A stretch of 64,000 nucleotides of DNA from Aquila chrysaetos chrysaetos. Lineage: Eukaryota; Chordata; Aves; Accipitriformes; Accipitridae. The position numbers and the translations under genes were made by a program. Under the pieces are notes generated by a model. That model was not told the origin of the DNA. It made no database searches and saw nothing but the letters and a program-made list of their open reading frames with translations. This document shows, piece after piece, positions 12,001 through 26,329 of this stretch (the first letter of the stretch is position 1; the number at the start of each line of letters is the position of its first letter). The DNA is taken from positions 1,116,001 to 1,180,000 of the forward strand of contig NC_044030.1 of the NCBI RefSeq assembly GCF_900496995.4, written 5' to 3'.

Positions 12001-15000
12001 TGACTGACAAGACAAAGTACCTCAGTTCCTGAGTGTTTCAGCTATTATGGCATTTAGAGATAAAGCACTCGGCAAGGAAAAGCTGGCTGAAAACCACCAG
12101 CCCTTTTTGATCAGAGCTCTGAAACTCCTCAAGGCTCTTTTCCCTGTGGAAACCCATATGGTTAGAATTAAGGTATAGCTGGAACAATGATGTCTAAACA
12201 TAAAAATGCATATTAACTAAATTAGCCAATAAAAGCTAAAAGCCTGTCATCACATGGGGCCTGTCATGCAGGATGCTGAGAGCTGACCCCACTTGGGTCT
12301 GCTGAAAATACCAGCTGGGTGACTGCACTGTGGTGGTCCCCTTCTCCAGACACTGATCTTTGTGCTTTTAGGCTGAAGAGGGTTTCTTTGGGTTTTCTGT
12401 TGTTATTATTGTTATTGTTATTCTCTCAGAGGGGCTTCAGGTTGTACCTGACACCCAGCATCCTTCTTGGTGGTAAGGATGTTTTCCTAAGCAAATGCAG
12501 CCCTAAGTTGTTTCTGTCCTCGTCACGAACTTGGCAGTTTAGGCAAGGACTTGAACAGGTCGTATTCACACTGCTTCCAACAGTGACCATTGCTGTGATT
12601 CCCTCCCAGTCTTATATGGGGCACCACTATGAGAAATAACCTCATGAACAAGTGTGAACTGCAAGAGTCACAAGTGTATATATATACCATGGAAAGCAAA
12701 AGGGGTGGCATTTGACAGTAAGTGGCAGACCTCAGTAGACAAGTGATTATACTGAAATTTAATTCTCCTTCAGACCCAGCTAATTGTGGAAAACCTGAAA
12801 TTGTTTTTTCCTTCCTTAGCATTTCACTGAAAATGAGGTGGCTTTGGTTCCTAGGAAGAACTTCTCCATATCCTTCAGTTTTGGTTTTTTTATAGGACTT
12901 TTTGATGAATTCATTAACTCCCCACCATAGTGCTGAGAGCAAAGAGTTTTAAATGAAATTTTAGCCATATTAATGCAGGGATCTTGTGTGCGTGCGTGGC
13001 CAAGGGAAGGTAGGGATCTCTCTGAAATGGCAGAAAGTGGAAGCCTTTGATAAGCAAATATTGACCACCGTGGAGGTGACCAACACTCACGCAAAGCAAA
13101 CACTGAGCACAGCAGGAGCCAATGCCTCGGCTGAAAGCAGGGTAGTAATCTCACTCACCTCTCCCTGGCATCTTTGCCCCTGCAGGGTGATGTGTGAGCT
13201 GATGTGCGGCAAAAACGCTTTCCAAAGGCCAGCCCTGCTTCCCCTGCAGGCTGTCCTGGAACGGCTCTAACTGACCCTGCTCCACCTGGATCCAACAGGA
13301 TCGCTTTCATACAAACTGATGCCCACCCCCCCTGAACATGTGCCTGCAGCACCTTCTGCATCCCCTCCACAGAGCTGGTCCTGCACCATAACTGTGCCTT
13401 TTGAAGCACTTGAGTGTTTTTAATGCCTTTATTTTCTTAAAATGTTAACATATTTATAGCGGTATCTCCCCTTTCTTCTGCTATTTTTTGCGGGGGTGGA
13501 GAAGGAGCCATAATCCACAGACATTCCAAGCACCTTTATGCATGACGCCTCTTCCAGATCTCTTTTCTTCCCCTTGTTTCCAAGCTGATGTTTTCTCTAC
13601 AAGAGCAATTGATTATACGGGGACACCCTCCCTTGTTGAAGGCAACTGTTTCAGAAAAGATTTTCTTCCTACAGATCACTGAGGACATTCACAGAACTGC
13701 TGTTGTTTGTGCATTGACTTCAGCAGGACGCATTCATGCCCCACTACATTTCAGAGGGAAAACTTGGGGACGAAAAACCCATATAATTTCCTTTAGCCAC
13801 AGGAAAAATTTTAATTGGAGCTTTCGCCCTCCTTAAATTCTCTGATGACAACCAGCCACAAGAGACAAATCAGTAGGAAGTCAGATTTCATTAATTCTAG
13901 TACCCACAAACCTGACTTTTTTCAACTCAGATTACCTCGTATGGAAGAAGTGGCTAATAACACTTTTCCTTCCCTCCCCTCTTGCCCTAGCTGTGGAAGA
14001 CAAATAATAACAATACAAAAAAAAAGTTATGAGCAGGTACTTCTGGTGGCACACCAATGAGCATCCAGGCATCCACGTACAGCATGCAGAAGGGTGCAGA
14101 GGAGAAAACCTCTATCAAGGGGCTCGTGCCAGTGCAAGGGTTCCTTCTCCCCTGCAACACAATCCCCCCCCGGCTCACTGTAGTACCACAGAGTATTCAA
14201 CTAGATGTCCAGTTCACCTCTTTGCTGGATGAAGCACTTTGAGAACCACATAGCAAGAGACAAAAATACCAGAGGAAAAAGGAAATAAGAGCAATGAAAT
14301 GAAGATAGTCACAAGAAAAGTTCAGGAAAGATGCATGGCAATAATCCCCCCACTCCCATGAGTGACACTAGGGTAGCTTGCCTTCCTGAACCACACTGCC
14401 AAGAACTGGCATGCCCCTGCTAGAATCCAGCCTTTTTGTGTGGTTTTCAGGGCAGCCATGCACAGGCTCGCATGTTTTTCCAAGGTAGGGTGGCAGACTG
14501 CTGTAACAGTATTGATCATTTTTCTTCATCAGGAATTAGTTGAGCACTGCCTATCAAAAGGTTCAGTTTTCCCCAGGTATCCTGAAGTTCGCCTTGTTCC
14601 TACCCAAACACCAGCTGGGCCGATCTGTCTTGTGGAAAGACCTTGCCAGAGGTTCAGGCTGCAGCTGAGCCAGGAGTGTTACAAAACCAGCTTTGATCTC
14701 CGCCGGATCCTCAAAGCACCAAGGTGTGCAAGAACAACTGCAACACAAAATTCACCATGTTTTCCAAGTCTTAAAAAACAGCTCACCACGTTGGATAGAC
14801 GAGTCAGTGCCCTCACCCTTACTCCTGCCGTGCCTGGCATAGTAGCAGCACACACACGAGCTGGGAGGGATGCTCAGCAGCCTGCCCCTTTTTTCTGGAT
14901 GATCCCCTGTTCCTCCTGAGGGAGCAGGTACTTTTGTACCCACCCTGATCATTTTGGGCAGAGAGAGCAGGAATCTGCAGCTATTTGGTGAGGTTGGTCT

Positions 15001-18000
15001 GCCTTTTTCCCCATAGTCAGGGTAAAATTTCTCCAGTTCAAAACACGGTGTTGGATCCAGAGCACTGGGATCTCAAATTTCTGTAAAAACTGCCTAACTT
15101 CTTACCCATAGAAAGTTTCCTCTAAGATGGATGATGTTTTGAGTCAGTGACCCAGCACTTGCAAAAAAAGGCCTGCCAGAGCTTTTCAAAAAGGTATAAT
15201 GTATAAAGAAAATAGGTCAGACTCTCTTGGAGAAGGACAGCATGGTTTGTTGAGCAGAGGTCAAGCTGCATCTTGCTGTATCACCCCGAACTCTGTGTGC
15301 TCAGATTTCAAAGCTGAATGGCTGCTTGCACCCATAACACACAGGTGTCCAGTAGCCCGTTGACATCCAGCCTAACGGCGGCTGGGCTACATGAAAGCAC
15401 TTTACATCAAAGGTCCCGCTGTAAGTCAGTGCTGGAACTGGCAGGGCAATAGGGTGTATAGAGAATTCAACTGCTGTCTCCTCAGGAACAGCAAGCGCAA
15501 CTTTCTTGCATGCAAACTTTGGGCCTTAGAAAATCTTGAGCAAGAAAAAACCCAAATGAGCTACAAATTGTGGTGCGCAGCGTGGAAGGAGATCAGCCTA
15601 CCATGTGGAGGTAGCTGGAGAGGAGGGAGCAGCAAAAGGACCGTCCCTGGGCCATTCGGCAAGGGTGGTTTTCCATTATTACTAAAAATGGCTTATCCTT
15701 GTCAACAGTTCCTACACATAAAATTCACACTGATAAATACTTGCACGCCTTGCCCTGCCTCAGCTACGTCATGACCTACAGCACTTTGTGACGTGATGCA
15801 GCTCTGCCATGGACAAAAGGGAAGAACTGAATCACCTAATTTATAAATTGCTCTTGGTTCTTCTGGTCAAAAAAACTCTTCCTGTTTATGCAGAGACACA
15901 TCAGACAGCTATGCCATCAGTAACATGAGCACTTCAGATTGCTGCAGCGTCATGTGCCAGCCTCACAAGGGGTGCTTCGGCCCTAATGATGCGGTGTTAA
16001 TAGGATTCACACAACCACCTTTGCCCTGACATTGTGGTCCTCATATACTTAGAGCTGGCACACTGCTTGAGAAAATATATCAAACGACCCAAGTACGCTG
16101 TGAAGTCCCATGGAAAACACCTTTGTCTTGTTTCTTTATAGATAAGGGGCCTCACAGAACTATGGTACCATTAAAAACAAAACAATTTTTTCTTCCCAGC
16201 AACCTGGCTTGGCTTGAAATAGGAAGCAAATTTTGACAAAGAGTACGTCGCCTCTCATGGCATGCAAGCTGCAAACTTCAACAGAGCCACGGCATTATGT
16301 AGTGTAAGAGCAGAACTTCAGAGGCACGCAGTTCTCCTTCCTGAGCTGCCTGCTATACTGTACCTTAAATTAATGCTGCAGTTTGGTCTTCTCTACCTTC
16401 ACTCCACTATGAGTTTGCCTTTACAAAATACGTAGCACCCCCCCTTAGTTTCTCCCTGCCTCACAGCTCAGCCCCAATCTTGTGTGTCCAGAAGAAATCA
16501 GATTCTCATTTGTTCTATGTAGCAGAGTATAAATTTGTAGGAAAAGTAATTTTAATGATTCCTGCAGAATTTCCATGGCAACTTTAGGCAGAAGTTTATT
16601 CTGAAAGTCAGAAATAAACCAAGACTAGAATTTACTGCTTTTACCTCTTGCAAAGAGCAAAGCAGGGTCTCTGAGCTATGCCTCATTTTTCCAGCTCCCT
16701 AACACTCCGGAACTAAATCATAGTTTGGGGACTGACTCAGAGGGAACTGTGTCGCCCACTGAGTCACCGCTCCTGCCACGTCCACAGGCACCGATGCTGA
16801 CCGTGCTGGGTGGCTGCGGGCACCGAAGGCTTCGGGCAGCAATGCCACGCTGCTGCCAGCTGCACCGAGGTTGTGCCGAGCAGGTCGCGTGCTGCGCGGA
16901 GGAGGGGGGACGACCCTGCGGCCGCGAGGCGTGGAAGTGCAGGGACTGGGAAAAAGCAAGGATGCTGGTGGGATGTCTGCGTTGGAGCTCCAGCAGGAGC
17001 AATGGCTCCCCTTCCCAGCCAAAAGGAGATCTGAAATTATTGAAATTGTTTTACCACTTCTTGCACTGCAGCATTGTTTCTTCATGTTTGAGGAACCCCA
17101 GAGGGAAGTAAACATCAACACAAGCTGTGGCAATTGTCAGCAGTGCCCAGCCCCGAGACACCTGCAAGCCAGGGAACTTCCCGGGAGACAGCAGGAAGGT
17201 TTGGAAAGCCCATCGGCAATTAACCGCCGGGTTACTGCATACGGTATCTCTGGTGCAACAGTGGGTACCCTATTGTTGGAGGAAAATTACGGGTTAAATT
17301 TGACTCCTAGAGCACAGTGACTATTTACATAAACATCTGCTGTTAAAACAAAGTTGAGGCCAGCCTGGTGGGCTCCACACAGGTTGCTGGAGGGGTATTC
17401 TCTATGGTGAGAGGTCATGGAGACATGTCACAATGGAGGAGCAATGAGAAATGTGATTAAACCCCTCCAACCTTCACCACATACTGTGCCAAATGTACTT
17501 TTTCCTGCTGATTCCAGCTAAAAGTGAAAGGTAGACACAGCCACTGATTGTACCCCCTAATTAACTCCATGTTAAAGGCGTTTGTCATTGTGATGCTAAA
17601 AGTGACACACCATTTCTCTGTACAGTTCCAGCCTTTAAGCAACAACACAATCTGGATTGCTTCTAATTTCTGTACATACAAAGTGCTTATCACCTTGGTG
17701 AGGTGCAACTTTCTTTTTCATTGGAAAATACTTAAAAATAAGTAATTTTCTCTGTAACACTGAAATCCATGTAATAAGAAAAAAAATCTCTACAATACTA
17801 AAAAAGAAAAAAAAAAGCTGAATTAAATCCTCAGTGTGAACATCTCTCTCTAACAGGTACAGCATGTCTTCTTCTTCCTTTTTGATAATGCTTTATCATT
17901 TTAAAATAGCCTCCCAGGACACCCTGTGCCATAGCTCTGTGAAGGATTATTGCTCCTGAAATCAGAGAGCAAACCCTCACCACTAGCCTTCGTGTTGCCC

Positions 18001-21000
18001 AAATGTCAGAAAGCAGAATCGCATCTGACCTCGGCAGAAAACATTTCCTAGGAGTGACCTTGGGTGGACACAGCTGCTTCTCTGCAGGCTCTGCAACCCT
18101 CTGCAGGCGTTTTGGGAGATTGCACACCCACCGTGAGCTGAGGCAAAGAAACCCAGAGCCGAATGCATTCGAGGTGATGCTGGAGTCCCTTGCACTAGCA
18201 TCACACCGTCTTCACAACCTGCAGTCTTCCGTCTGGCTTTCTTTTAGGAAACTCCACCTCTGAAGCCAGTTTGGGGAATTTTTGTTTTTATTTCCAAGGG
18301 ATCAAACAAGCCGATGGAAGGCTGGGCTGTGACTAACGAGGGCTGCGCAGCAGGAGCGGGTGGAACTCCTCGTTGCACAACAGCAGGTTGTTGCTCCATG
18401 GACAGCTTCCCCAAAAACCTGGTTTGCTTCCTTCTCCTCCCTGCTGATAGTGTCGCAGGCACAGATCATTCCTGAAACTGAGATTAAATTTAAAATAAAT
18501 TAAAAAAAAAAAAAAAGAAGTCATACTCTATGCAGCCTGTTGTGAGCCACACAGCCAGGATGCAGTGGGATTTCTCTGACCCATCAGGCAGATTTTGCTG
18601 GTCCCAGCCGTGTTCCTGATGCCCCACTGAGCATTGCGCTTCCTTCAAGGTACGCAGCAGTGGAAAAGACGGTGGGGGGGGGAGACTAATGATCAAAAGC
18701 GGGGAGCCAAACACAGATTCAGTGCAGCTGGGAGCGGAGTCTGTGCTGATGTGGCTCCTCAGGGGTGCTGCACCGCGAGATGCCGGGCTCTCCTCCCCTG
18801 CCTGCGTGGTGGGAGCAAGGGGAGAAACCATCCCTGGCCACCCATCATGACGGTCCGGGGACAGCTACAGGTTTCTGACCATAGGCAGGAGAACACATTA
18901 AAATTCTGCAAAAGCTCAGTTTTGGTAAAGTTCAGACTATCTGAGGACATACTCAAGTAAATTGGCATCTACATCCACTGAGTTTTCAAGGAGGATATCT
19001 GGCCTCCTCATTCCCTTTCAGAAAGAGGGAATAGTCACTTCACAGGTAAATCTGTTTTACTTCCCAGTGAGGCACCAGATACAGCTGGATATGTCCCTTT
19101 GCATCACCACCTTCTGCTTGGATGCTTTAACATCCAGCGGATGGACCCCCTTAAATCAGTCTGCAGGTGCTTCAGTATCTAAAGACCAGCAAAAAAAAAA
19201 ACCCAACAAATGCAGTGAGGGAAATGGCATTTCATATCCAGTTATTTGGTGCTGGGTTGTTTTTTTTTTCCCCACTGATTTTTTCAGAAGTTCAGTCAGA
19301 CTGGCAACAAAACCACGGTGGCATTCTGCTGTCAACAGAGCTTGAGGCTGCAAGTTTTCCTAGCACACCCTCAGCATTGACTGGGGTTTGTGGATGTACC
19401 TGGGAAGAGTGGAGCCTGCCTACGATTGCAATGTGGGGGAGAAAAGAATCCCAACTGCTTTCATGTTTCAACAGCTTCTAAAGCATTTTGCAAATTCCTT
19501 GCATATTCCGTAAGCACCTACTCATTGCTGTCCCTGCCCCAGCATCAGTGACAGCAGCATTACCTGGACACCTCTCTGGGACATACACATCCCGCATTTA
19601 CTGTGCAGAACAAAAATCCAGCTCCATCATCTCATGGGAGACACTTACCAGCAGCTCCTGGGCTGCTGCTCCTTACCTGTTGCAGACAGGGCTGCTTCTG
19701 CACCCTCTTGCCTGGAGCAGGCACCGTACAGCACCACCTCGGGTCTGGATTTGGCCAGTCCCAGCACCGCAGAAGGGGCATGACTGCAGAAAGGAAATCC
19801 TTCAGAAATGTCTGGGTGAGCCAGCACTCGCCGAGATGTGTGCAGCTGGAGGTCTGGTGCCTAGCGTTAGCCAGAAAGCAAGCCCTCGGAGAAACTGGGT
19901 CTGGTTTTAACAGGCTAGCACCAACAGGATGGAATTTGGCAGCAAGGGTTATTCAAAGCCCAGACAGGCAGAACTGACACATGCAAGCCTTATTCCTACT
20001 CATTTGTATCCACTTTTTTTTCAGTTAGAAAGATAAGCACAGATTTGGGAGTATATTGATAGGATGCCCCAACATCAGGCCAATTTACAAACACTAAAGG
20101 TGATCTTGCAAACAGTTCATATCCACTTTGTGAGGATTTTCCAATCTTCTCTACTTGGGTAACATAAGCGAGAATACATTTGAAAGTAAGGACTATTTTT
20201 AGCTTTGATCTCCCAGCTCCAACTATAAACTAATTTGCAAATAACTTTTCTATGCTGCAAAGCAAAGGGGGAGGGGACCATGTCTCCTTGTTTCTCCTTG
20301 CTTCTCCTTGAAATGATGCCTATGTTAACAACAGGGCAACACAGCTTCCCATAACAAAAAAAAAAAAAAAAAGTAGTCCAACTTGATTGTTTTACAAGAA
20401 TTCTCAGAAATGTACACTGCACGATAGCATTATGTACAATTACGCTGCCCTCAAAAATACACACAAATATAAAGATTTATTGGCAAAGAAGGCAAAAGAA
20501 ATACTAGTTTGATATATGTGTTGTTTATTTTTCTCACAACATTTTCCTTCCCCTCACTCTGCTCAGTTCAATTTACCTATTACAAACCCTATGGCCCCAA
20601 TTCTTCTTTTACACTCAAACAGCCTAGCTGACTTCATGGCTGATGTGTATCACAGAAGTGAAAGGAAAAACTGTGGATGCAAAAAGCCTGCAAGATAGTG
20701 CAGTGACAGAGGCTCGCACACACTCCCAACACACTACTGAGCAGTAGCATCGTCACTAGGAAATTGCTTTGACATTTCTATAGAATTACAAAAGCAAGAG
20801 GAAATACACTGAATTCCAGCCCCCCAGCAGTCCGGTGTGATAAATAACTCCAAGCACTTCTCAGCTGCAATATTATTCAATTAAACAAATAGTGCATCAC
20901 CCAGGGAACATTATTACACTTAGAGAAACACAAAGACAGGAAATCTACTCCACAAGACAAACATGGACCAGAAACAGAGGACGAGAAATCACTAACCGAA

Positions 21001-22695
21001 GCCAGGCCAAGGGGGAGATGCCTGACCAAAATGATTCCCAGTGCCCCTGCACTGAAATCCATGTAGAGACACAACAGGTCAATTTGGGGTCCTGTCTTGA
21101 GCAGTGTGGCCAAATAAAAACACTAGCATTTGCCCAATAACCAAACATGAACAAGAAAAGCGGTTGGTTTTTTTTTAACATACGTAAAACAAACATGAGG
21201 ATTATTTATTCTGTTAAACAAACACGGAGCAGTCTTCACCACAATTTTGAAGCTAATCTGCACAAAAAAGCAAAGGTTTAAGTTCAGTGGAAGGAAGGCT
21301 TGAGAGCTGGTGTTAACACAGTGTCAAGAGGGTAGAGTCTGGGGCTCTCCAGCTGATTTCTTGTGTCATCTGCAGCAAATTCCCTTGGCCTTGCTGCATC
21401 TAGGTTTGAGGTTTTCTAAAAGAGAAGTAACCAAACTGCTGCAAGTGCTATAAAATAAATATACAGAAATGTAGCACCTAAAGGAGACCAATGCCCCAAG
21501 ATTTCATTATCATAACTAATAGACTTAAGATTGGTGAATATATATACTATTATTACTAGAAAGACTTTATTTCTTTACAAAGACAAATCAAAGTTTTAAC
21601 CACCCTATACAAGGGTTTGTTGAATTCCTTCACATAACAATTCTTCAAAAAAACAGGATGAAACCAGTACATCTTTTGCCTCACATACCAGCCACATTAC
21701 TCAGCACTTAATAGCTGCTGCACAGGAGAACAAGAACAGGTTGGGCTTCTGTCCTTTTTGCTTACTTTTTTTTCAGTCTCGTTTGTTTTCACCTGGTCCT
21801 TCAATTCCTATTTCAATTCTTACTCGACATATCCTGCAGGAAACTCAGAAAAGTAATGAAATGTTTTTAATTACCTCAAAGTTAATTAAAAAAGTGTTCA
21901 AGACAGTTCCAGAGCATTAATGATGTCCTCCAACAAACCAGACTTTGCTTGTGTGGCATCTGCAATGACCAGCTGAGAAAACCCCTTTTTCCAGGTGGTG
22001 TGTCCTGTGCCTGTGTGAAACCTGTTCAAGTCATCCCATGAAGTCACTTGACTCAAGGTGTGCTGGACAGGGAAAATTAAAGCAGGAAAGAGTTTCCAAG
22101 GAACTTTTTTTTTCTTTTTTTCTTTAGAAAAGTACAATGCAGAGTGCAAGTTCCTCTCAAGGCCACACACAGTGAATTATTGCTGCAACATATTGATTAG
22201 AAAACAGCTGACTTGCAGCCAACTTGGCCAGGTGAATTTGCTGCAAACTGTAAGATGTGGGTAAAGCCTCAACCCCTGCCTGTGCCTGCTGCCTGCTGCC
22301 ATGAACCAGACTCTTTTCCCTCAAGTCTGCCTCCACAAAGACTCCATTTTTTGCACTGGTTTTTTTTTTACCAGCCTTCTTTGCCTTAGGACTTTCTCTA
22401 AAACTGTAGTTTTCAAAACCTGAGCTTTCTGCTCTCAGGGAGGCTGATGAGAAAAGCAAACACATATTATCTGCATATTGAAGGACACAGGACGGATGCT
22501 GGTGGTGTCATCCTCCCCATCCCACGCATCAGCACTGGGTTGTGCCCCCAACACCAGTGACGGGCGTTTCAGGAAATGCCAGACTTTGTCCCCTGCACCC
22601 ATCCCCGATGAATTGTCCCTTTAGCACCCAGAAACAGGGACCATGTGTGGTACTGGCTACTGAAAACATTCACCCCGTGGCAGCAGCAGGGGTGC
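12001..22695. other. Intergenic DNA, no gene recognised
   Basis: This continues the gene-free interval between ELL2 and the palindrome. It has a TTATTG-type simple repeat near 12,400-12,422, A-rich tracts near 17,800, 18,500, 19,190 and 20,350, and a G-rich run near 18,675. The longest open frames (for example 14,440-14,919 and 19,488-19,910) have no recognisable domain and no splice context supporting them. A lncRNA or regulatory element could lie here unseen. Confidence 0.5.
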
Positions 22696-23006
22696 GGGGC
22701 GATGCTCGGGGTGATGTGTGGGGCAATACTCGGGGCGATGCTCGGGGCGATGCTCGGGGCGATGTGTGGGGCAATACTCGGGGCGATTCTCGGGGCGATG
22801 CTTGGGGTGATGTGTGGGGCAGTACTCGGGGCGATGCTCGGGGCGATGCTCGGGGCGATGTGTGGGGCAGTACTCGGGGCGATGCTCGGGGCGATGCTCG
22901 GGGCGATGTGTGGGGCAGTACTCGGGGCGATGCTCGGGGCGATGCTCGGGGCGATGTGTGGGGCAATACTCGGGGCGATGCTCGGGGCGATGCTCGGGAT
23001 GATGCT
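22696..23006. repeat. GC-rich 12-bp minisatellite with 48-bp higher-order unit
   Basis: About 26 head-to-tail copies of a 12-mer of the form GGGGCGATGCTC, with variants GGGGCGATGTGT, GGGGCAATACTC and GGGGCAGTACTC. In the middle the variants recur every 48 bp (GATGTGTGG at about 22,809, 22,857 and 22,905), so four 12-mers form a higher-order unit. Because 12 is a multiple of 3, several frames on both strands stay open and yield low-complexity peptides (GDARGD-, LGAML- and PSIAPS-like), which I regard as non-coding. It lies just outside the left edge of the palindrome and is absent at the right edge. Confidence 0.9.
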
Positions 23007-23072
23007 GCCGCCCGGCGGAGGTTTCGCTCCGCGCAGCAGCCCGGCCGTGGTCGCGGTAAGCCCCCCCCTCTC

Positions 23073-26000
23073 CCCCCGTCCAGCCGTTTTGGGGAAGAAG
23101 GCGGGGGGTGACGTTCTGCCGCAGGTCCAGGGGGCACAGGCAGAGCACGGGGGCTGCGGGACCGAGGTCATCTTGTGAATGGCAGTTACAGAGAACTAAG
23201 ATAACGAGATAGGTGTATATTAAAAAGACAAAACCCCAAAGAGTTCACGCTTTGCTTTTGATTTGACTTTTCCGTGGAAGCTGGGGGCAGGAGGGGGCAC
23301 TGCAATATGCGGACCGAGCGGTTTCCTTTGCCTGCTTCTCGTGCAAAGAGGCGGAGGCTGACGGTGCCCGAGCAGGGCCCTGCCCCGGGGAAGAGGCGGC
23401 TGCAGGCTCCCCGGGAGCGCAGGTTCTTCCAGGCAACAGGGCTCTGCCGCCCACCCTCCGCTGCAGCCGCATCCCACAGCATCCCGTTCTCCAGCGCTCG
23501 CACCAGCCCGTAGCCACCTTCCCCTCTGCCGAGAGGACTCAGAGCAGCCGTCCTGACCGGGTAACCGCTAATACCCGCTACCGACACGTATGAAGAGCGA
23601 CGCGAGAGGCAAGATGGGCAACGAGAGCTGTGAGAGCCCCGCGGCATCCCCGAGGTCCCCGCGTGCTTTTCCCTTGGTCAGCCCTGCCAGGCTGGCCCGA
23701 CAGCGCCCCGACCGCACGAGGGGGTGGCAGAAGGCCTGCCAAACCCTGCTGGAGACACAGGAACGTCCCGGTTATTTCCCGAGTCTGGACAATCGTCACC
23801 CTAGGTTTCTGGGAAAATAATTTTTCAAAAGTCTGGTTGGAATTATAGGAAGAGAGCGAGCCTGGGAACACGGCTGTGTCCACGCCGCCTGCATGTAAAC
23901 TGGCAGCAATACTACAATCCCAGCTAAAAGGAATGTTCTCCCTGAGACACACAAGTGTTGACTCCTGCCGTACCACTGGGATGTCCAAATAGCGTTAAGT
24001 TTTCCTGCCAACTGCTTATCAGAGGAACCGGGGGGGGGGCAAAGCGCAGAGCCTGGCTGGCTTTCTAAATGCTTCACTTCACTGGGCAAGAGTTCTCAGG
24101 CGCTTGATCCCCATCTACTGCCAATCACAGCCAGCCAGGTCACACTGCAAATCCTGGGAAGCACAACCTTTTCTTCCAAAGATGAAATGACTCAGCATAG
24201 CAAGAGGAGTGGCATCTTCTCCTAAGCTCGTGAACCAGTGCTGATCACTGTGCACCACCCGTAAATAATTCCTACGGATACGCAGCCTGTCCGTCCCGGT
24301 AAGCCCCGTTTCCAACCGGCATCCCGAGCATCGTCTCCCCTGCGGTGCAAAGGGAACATGAAGGGAAACGAGCGCGCAACTGTGGCAGCGTGGCTGGGTT
24401 TTCGACGGGTTATTCACTGAACCCTCGTCAACTGCCACAAATAGCTTTCAGCTCTGCACGTGGCTGTGTCACTGGAAGTTGATGAGTTTGGTGGCATTTC
24501 CAAGAAAACATTTCCTCCGGGGTCCTTCTCCACCATTTTTGCCCAGCTCCGGACTATGACTCTCCTTTTGCTGGGGAGAAAAGAGGAGAAAACAGTTCTT
24601 TACTTTTATCAGCAGTCCTGTGCCTTCCCTCGGGCAGAAAGGGCTTAGGAAGGTGAACTCTCCGCTCAGATTTTCCAAGGTATTAGGGCCTTGCTTTGCT
24701 CAGCGGTGCGAGATGGAGCCACTCGGGCCCATTTTGGGGAGTGACGCGACATCTGGACCGGAGTCACGCCAGGTCGGCACCGCAGGACCTGCCTTGACGA
24801 GGCACCTCGCGGGCCCTGCAACCTGCCGTTACGTTGTCACTGGCACAGTCACCAAACCTCCCTTTTCTGTTCCTCTTCCGTGGCTGTCTGCGTGGAAATA
24901 AGCGTGACTGTCCCTCTGCTTGTTTTGGGGGACTAGCACGGCTTGCGATGGGCTTCAGGAACGAATGGGCAGTGCGCCCGTATGCACGCTTTCCAAGTCA
25001 GCATTGCTCAAAGTTCAACACTTGACGTAGAGAGAGCATTACCAGCGAGACGCAGCCTCATCTCTAAGGAAGTCCCATGCAGAGCAAACAACCTCCCTGA
25101 AATATTCAACCCTTCTTTCAAGAAATACCTTTTTTTTTTTTTTTTTCCTGAGTAAGGGTAAATCAAGTGTGCAATCCAGGTTCTGATTACTTGCCCTCAT
25201 TGTTATTGACAGCCTGTAAGGCCCTGTTTATTTTTACTCACCGTTTTCTCTGCATGGGGTAAGACTCTGGCGGCTAACCCTCCCATTTGGCTTGCAAACT
25301 TCCAAAATATCACCCATCTCATTGAAACCAGCATCCAAGGAAGTTAAAGATTAAGCACGCGTGTGAGCACACACGTGTGGGGAGGTTCTTACGCAACCCG
25401 ATAGAAATATTTAGACATCAGGTTTCCAGCGTTAGCTTCATGTCTCTAAATTTAGCATGCAAATACACCATTACGATGTTCCATAGCTGCAGAAAACTTG
25501 CACAGACTTTGTCTACAAATGATTGGCAAAAAGGCTTCCCTCGCTCAGGAGGAGACGTTCATTCAAGCTGCATCTCTAGCTACTTCACTCTGTTTCTGGC
25601 GATTGTGATCATTCCTCCTACCAGTCTCTGCGCTTCAGCTGACGCACAGCCCCCCTGAAAGGCAGTCCTTCAGACGGCAGAAGTACAGGAGTCGCGACTT
25701 TACTATCCTTTGGGGAAAAACAGTATCAAATGAATGGTCTGATGAAATTGCTGGGGCTGAAATCAGCCATGGAAAAGAAGGAATTTGAAAAGCCGCTTGC
25801 AGAGTTGTTTTGCGCAGTGAGATGTTGGGGCTACCAAGGATGCTTTTTGAAACAGTCCTGCAGGGATGACCATGTTCACCAGGACAGGGGGATGCAGATT
25901 CAGTCCTCTCCCTGAAATCCGCGTCCTCCTGGCTCTTAGGAGAGTGTTTTGACCTTGTCTTAGAGGGAGCGTTTTGGCTGCCGGGGTGGTTCTTCCCTAA

Positions 26001-26300
26001 GGAATCCGATAACGTTATGCACACTTTTAAGCTTGGGTAGGATCGAGACCCGCACGCCTCTATGCCGAATACTATCAATGTTTTTACACACATTTTTGCA
26101 CAGTTAGCACTACACCTCTGCTTCCCTTTTTCCCCGCGCTGATGATGCTTTTAACCCGTTCTCATAGCAGTGGTTTCCCCCAGAGGAAGAATACCTTCCC
26201 ATTTTGGCAAGAGGTGTAGCGGACCCGGTGAACCCCTAAAAGTAACGTCGGTCGCCCTGGTAGGATCTCCCGCAAGGCTGGTTCCTTCACGGCGGTAACA
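23073..26300. other. Outer part of left arm, no gene recognised
   Basis: The stretch has mixed composition with a G10 run near 24,030 and a T-rich tract at about 25,131-25,147. A near-palindromic CACGCGTGTG/CACACGTGTG element lies at about 25,357-25,380. The same elements recur in mirror position in the right arm. Open frames conserved between the arms are short and carry no recognisable domain; conservation here only reflects arm identity. Confidence 0.5.
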
Positions 26301-26329
26301 CCCACAAGAAGTAACTACCGTAGAACTGG

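Noticed and set aside
14440-14919. 159-codon frame in the ELL2-GLRX interval
   Set aside because: No domain, no splice context, and a length within chance for this composition.
22696-23006. CRISPR-like array
   Set aside because: The units are adjacent with no spacers, and the context is vertebrate; it is a minisatellite.
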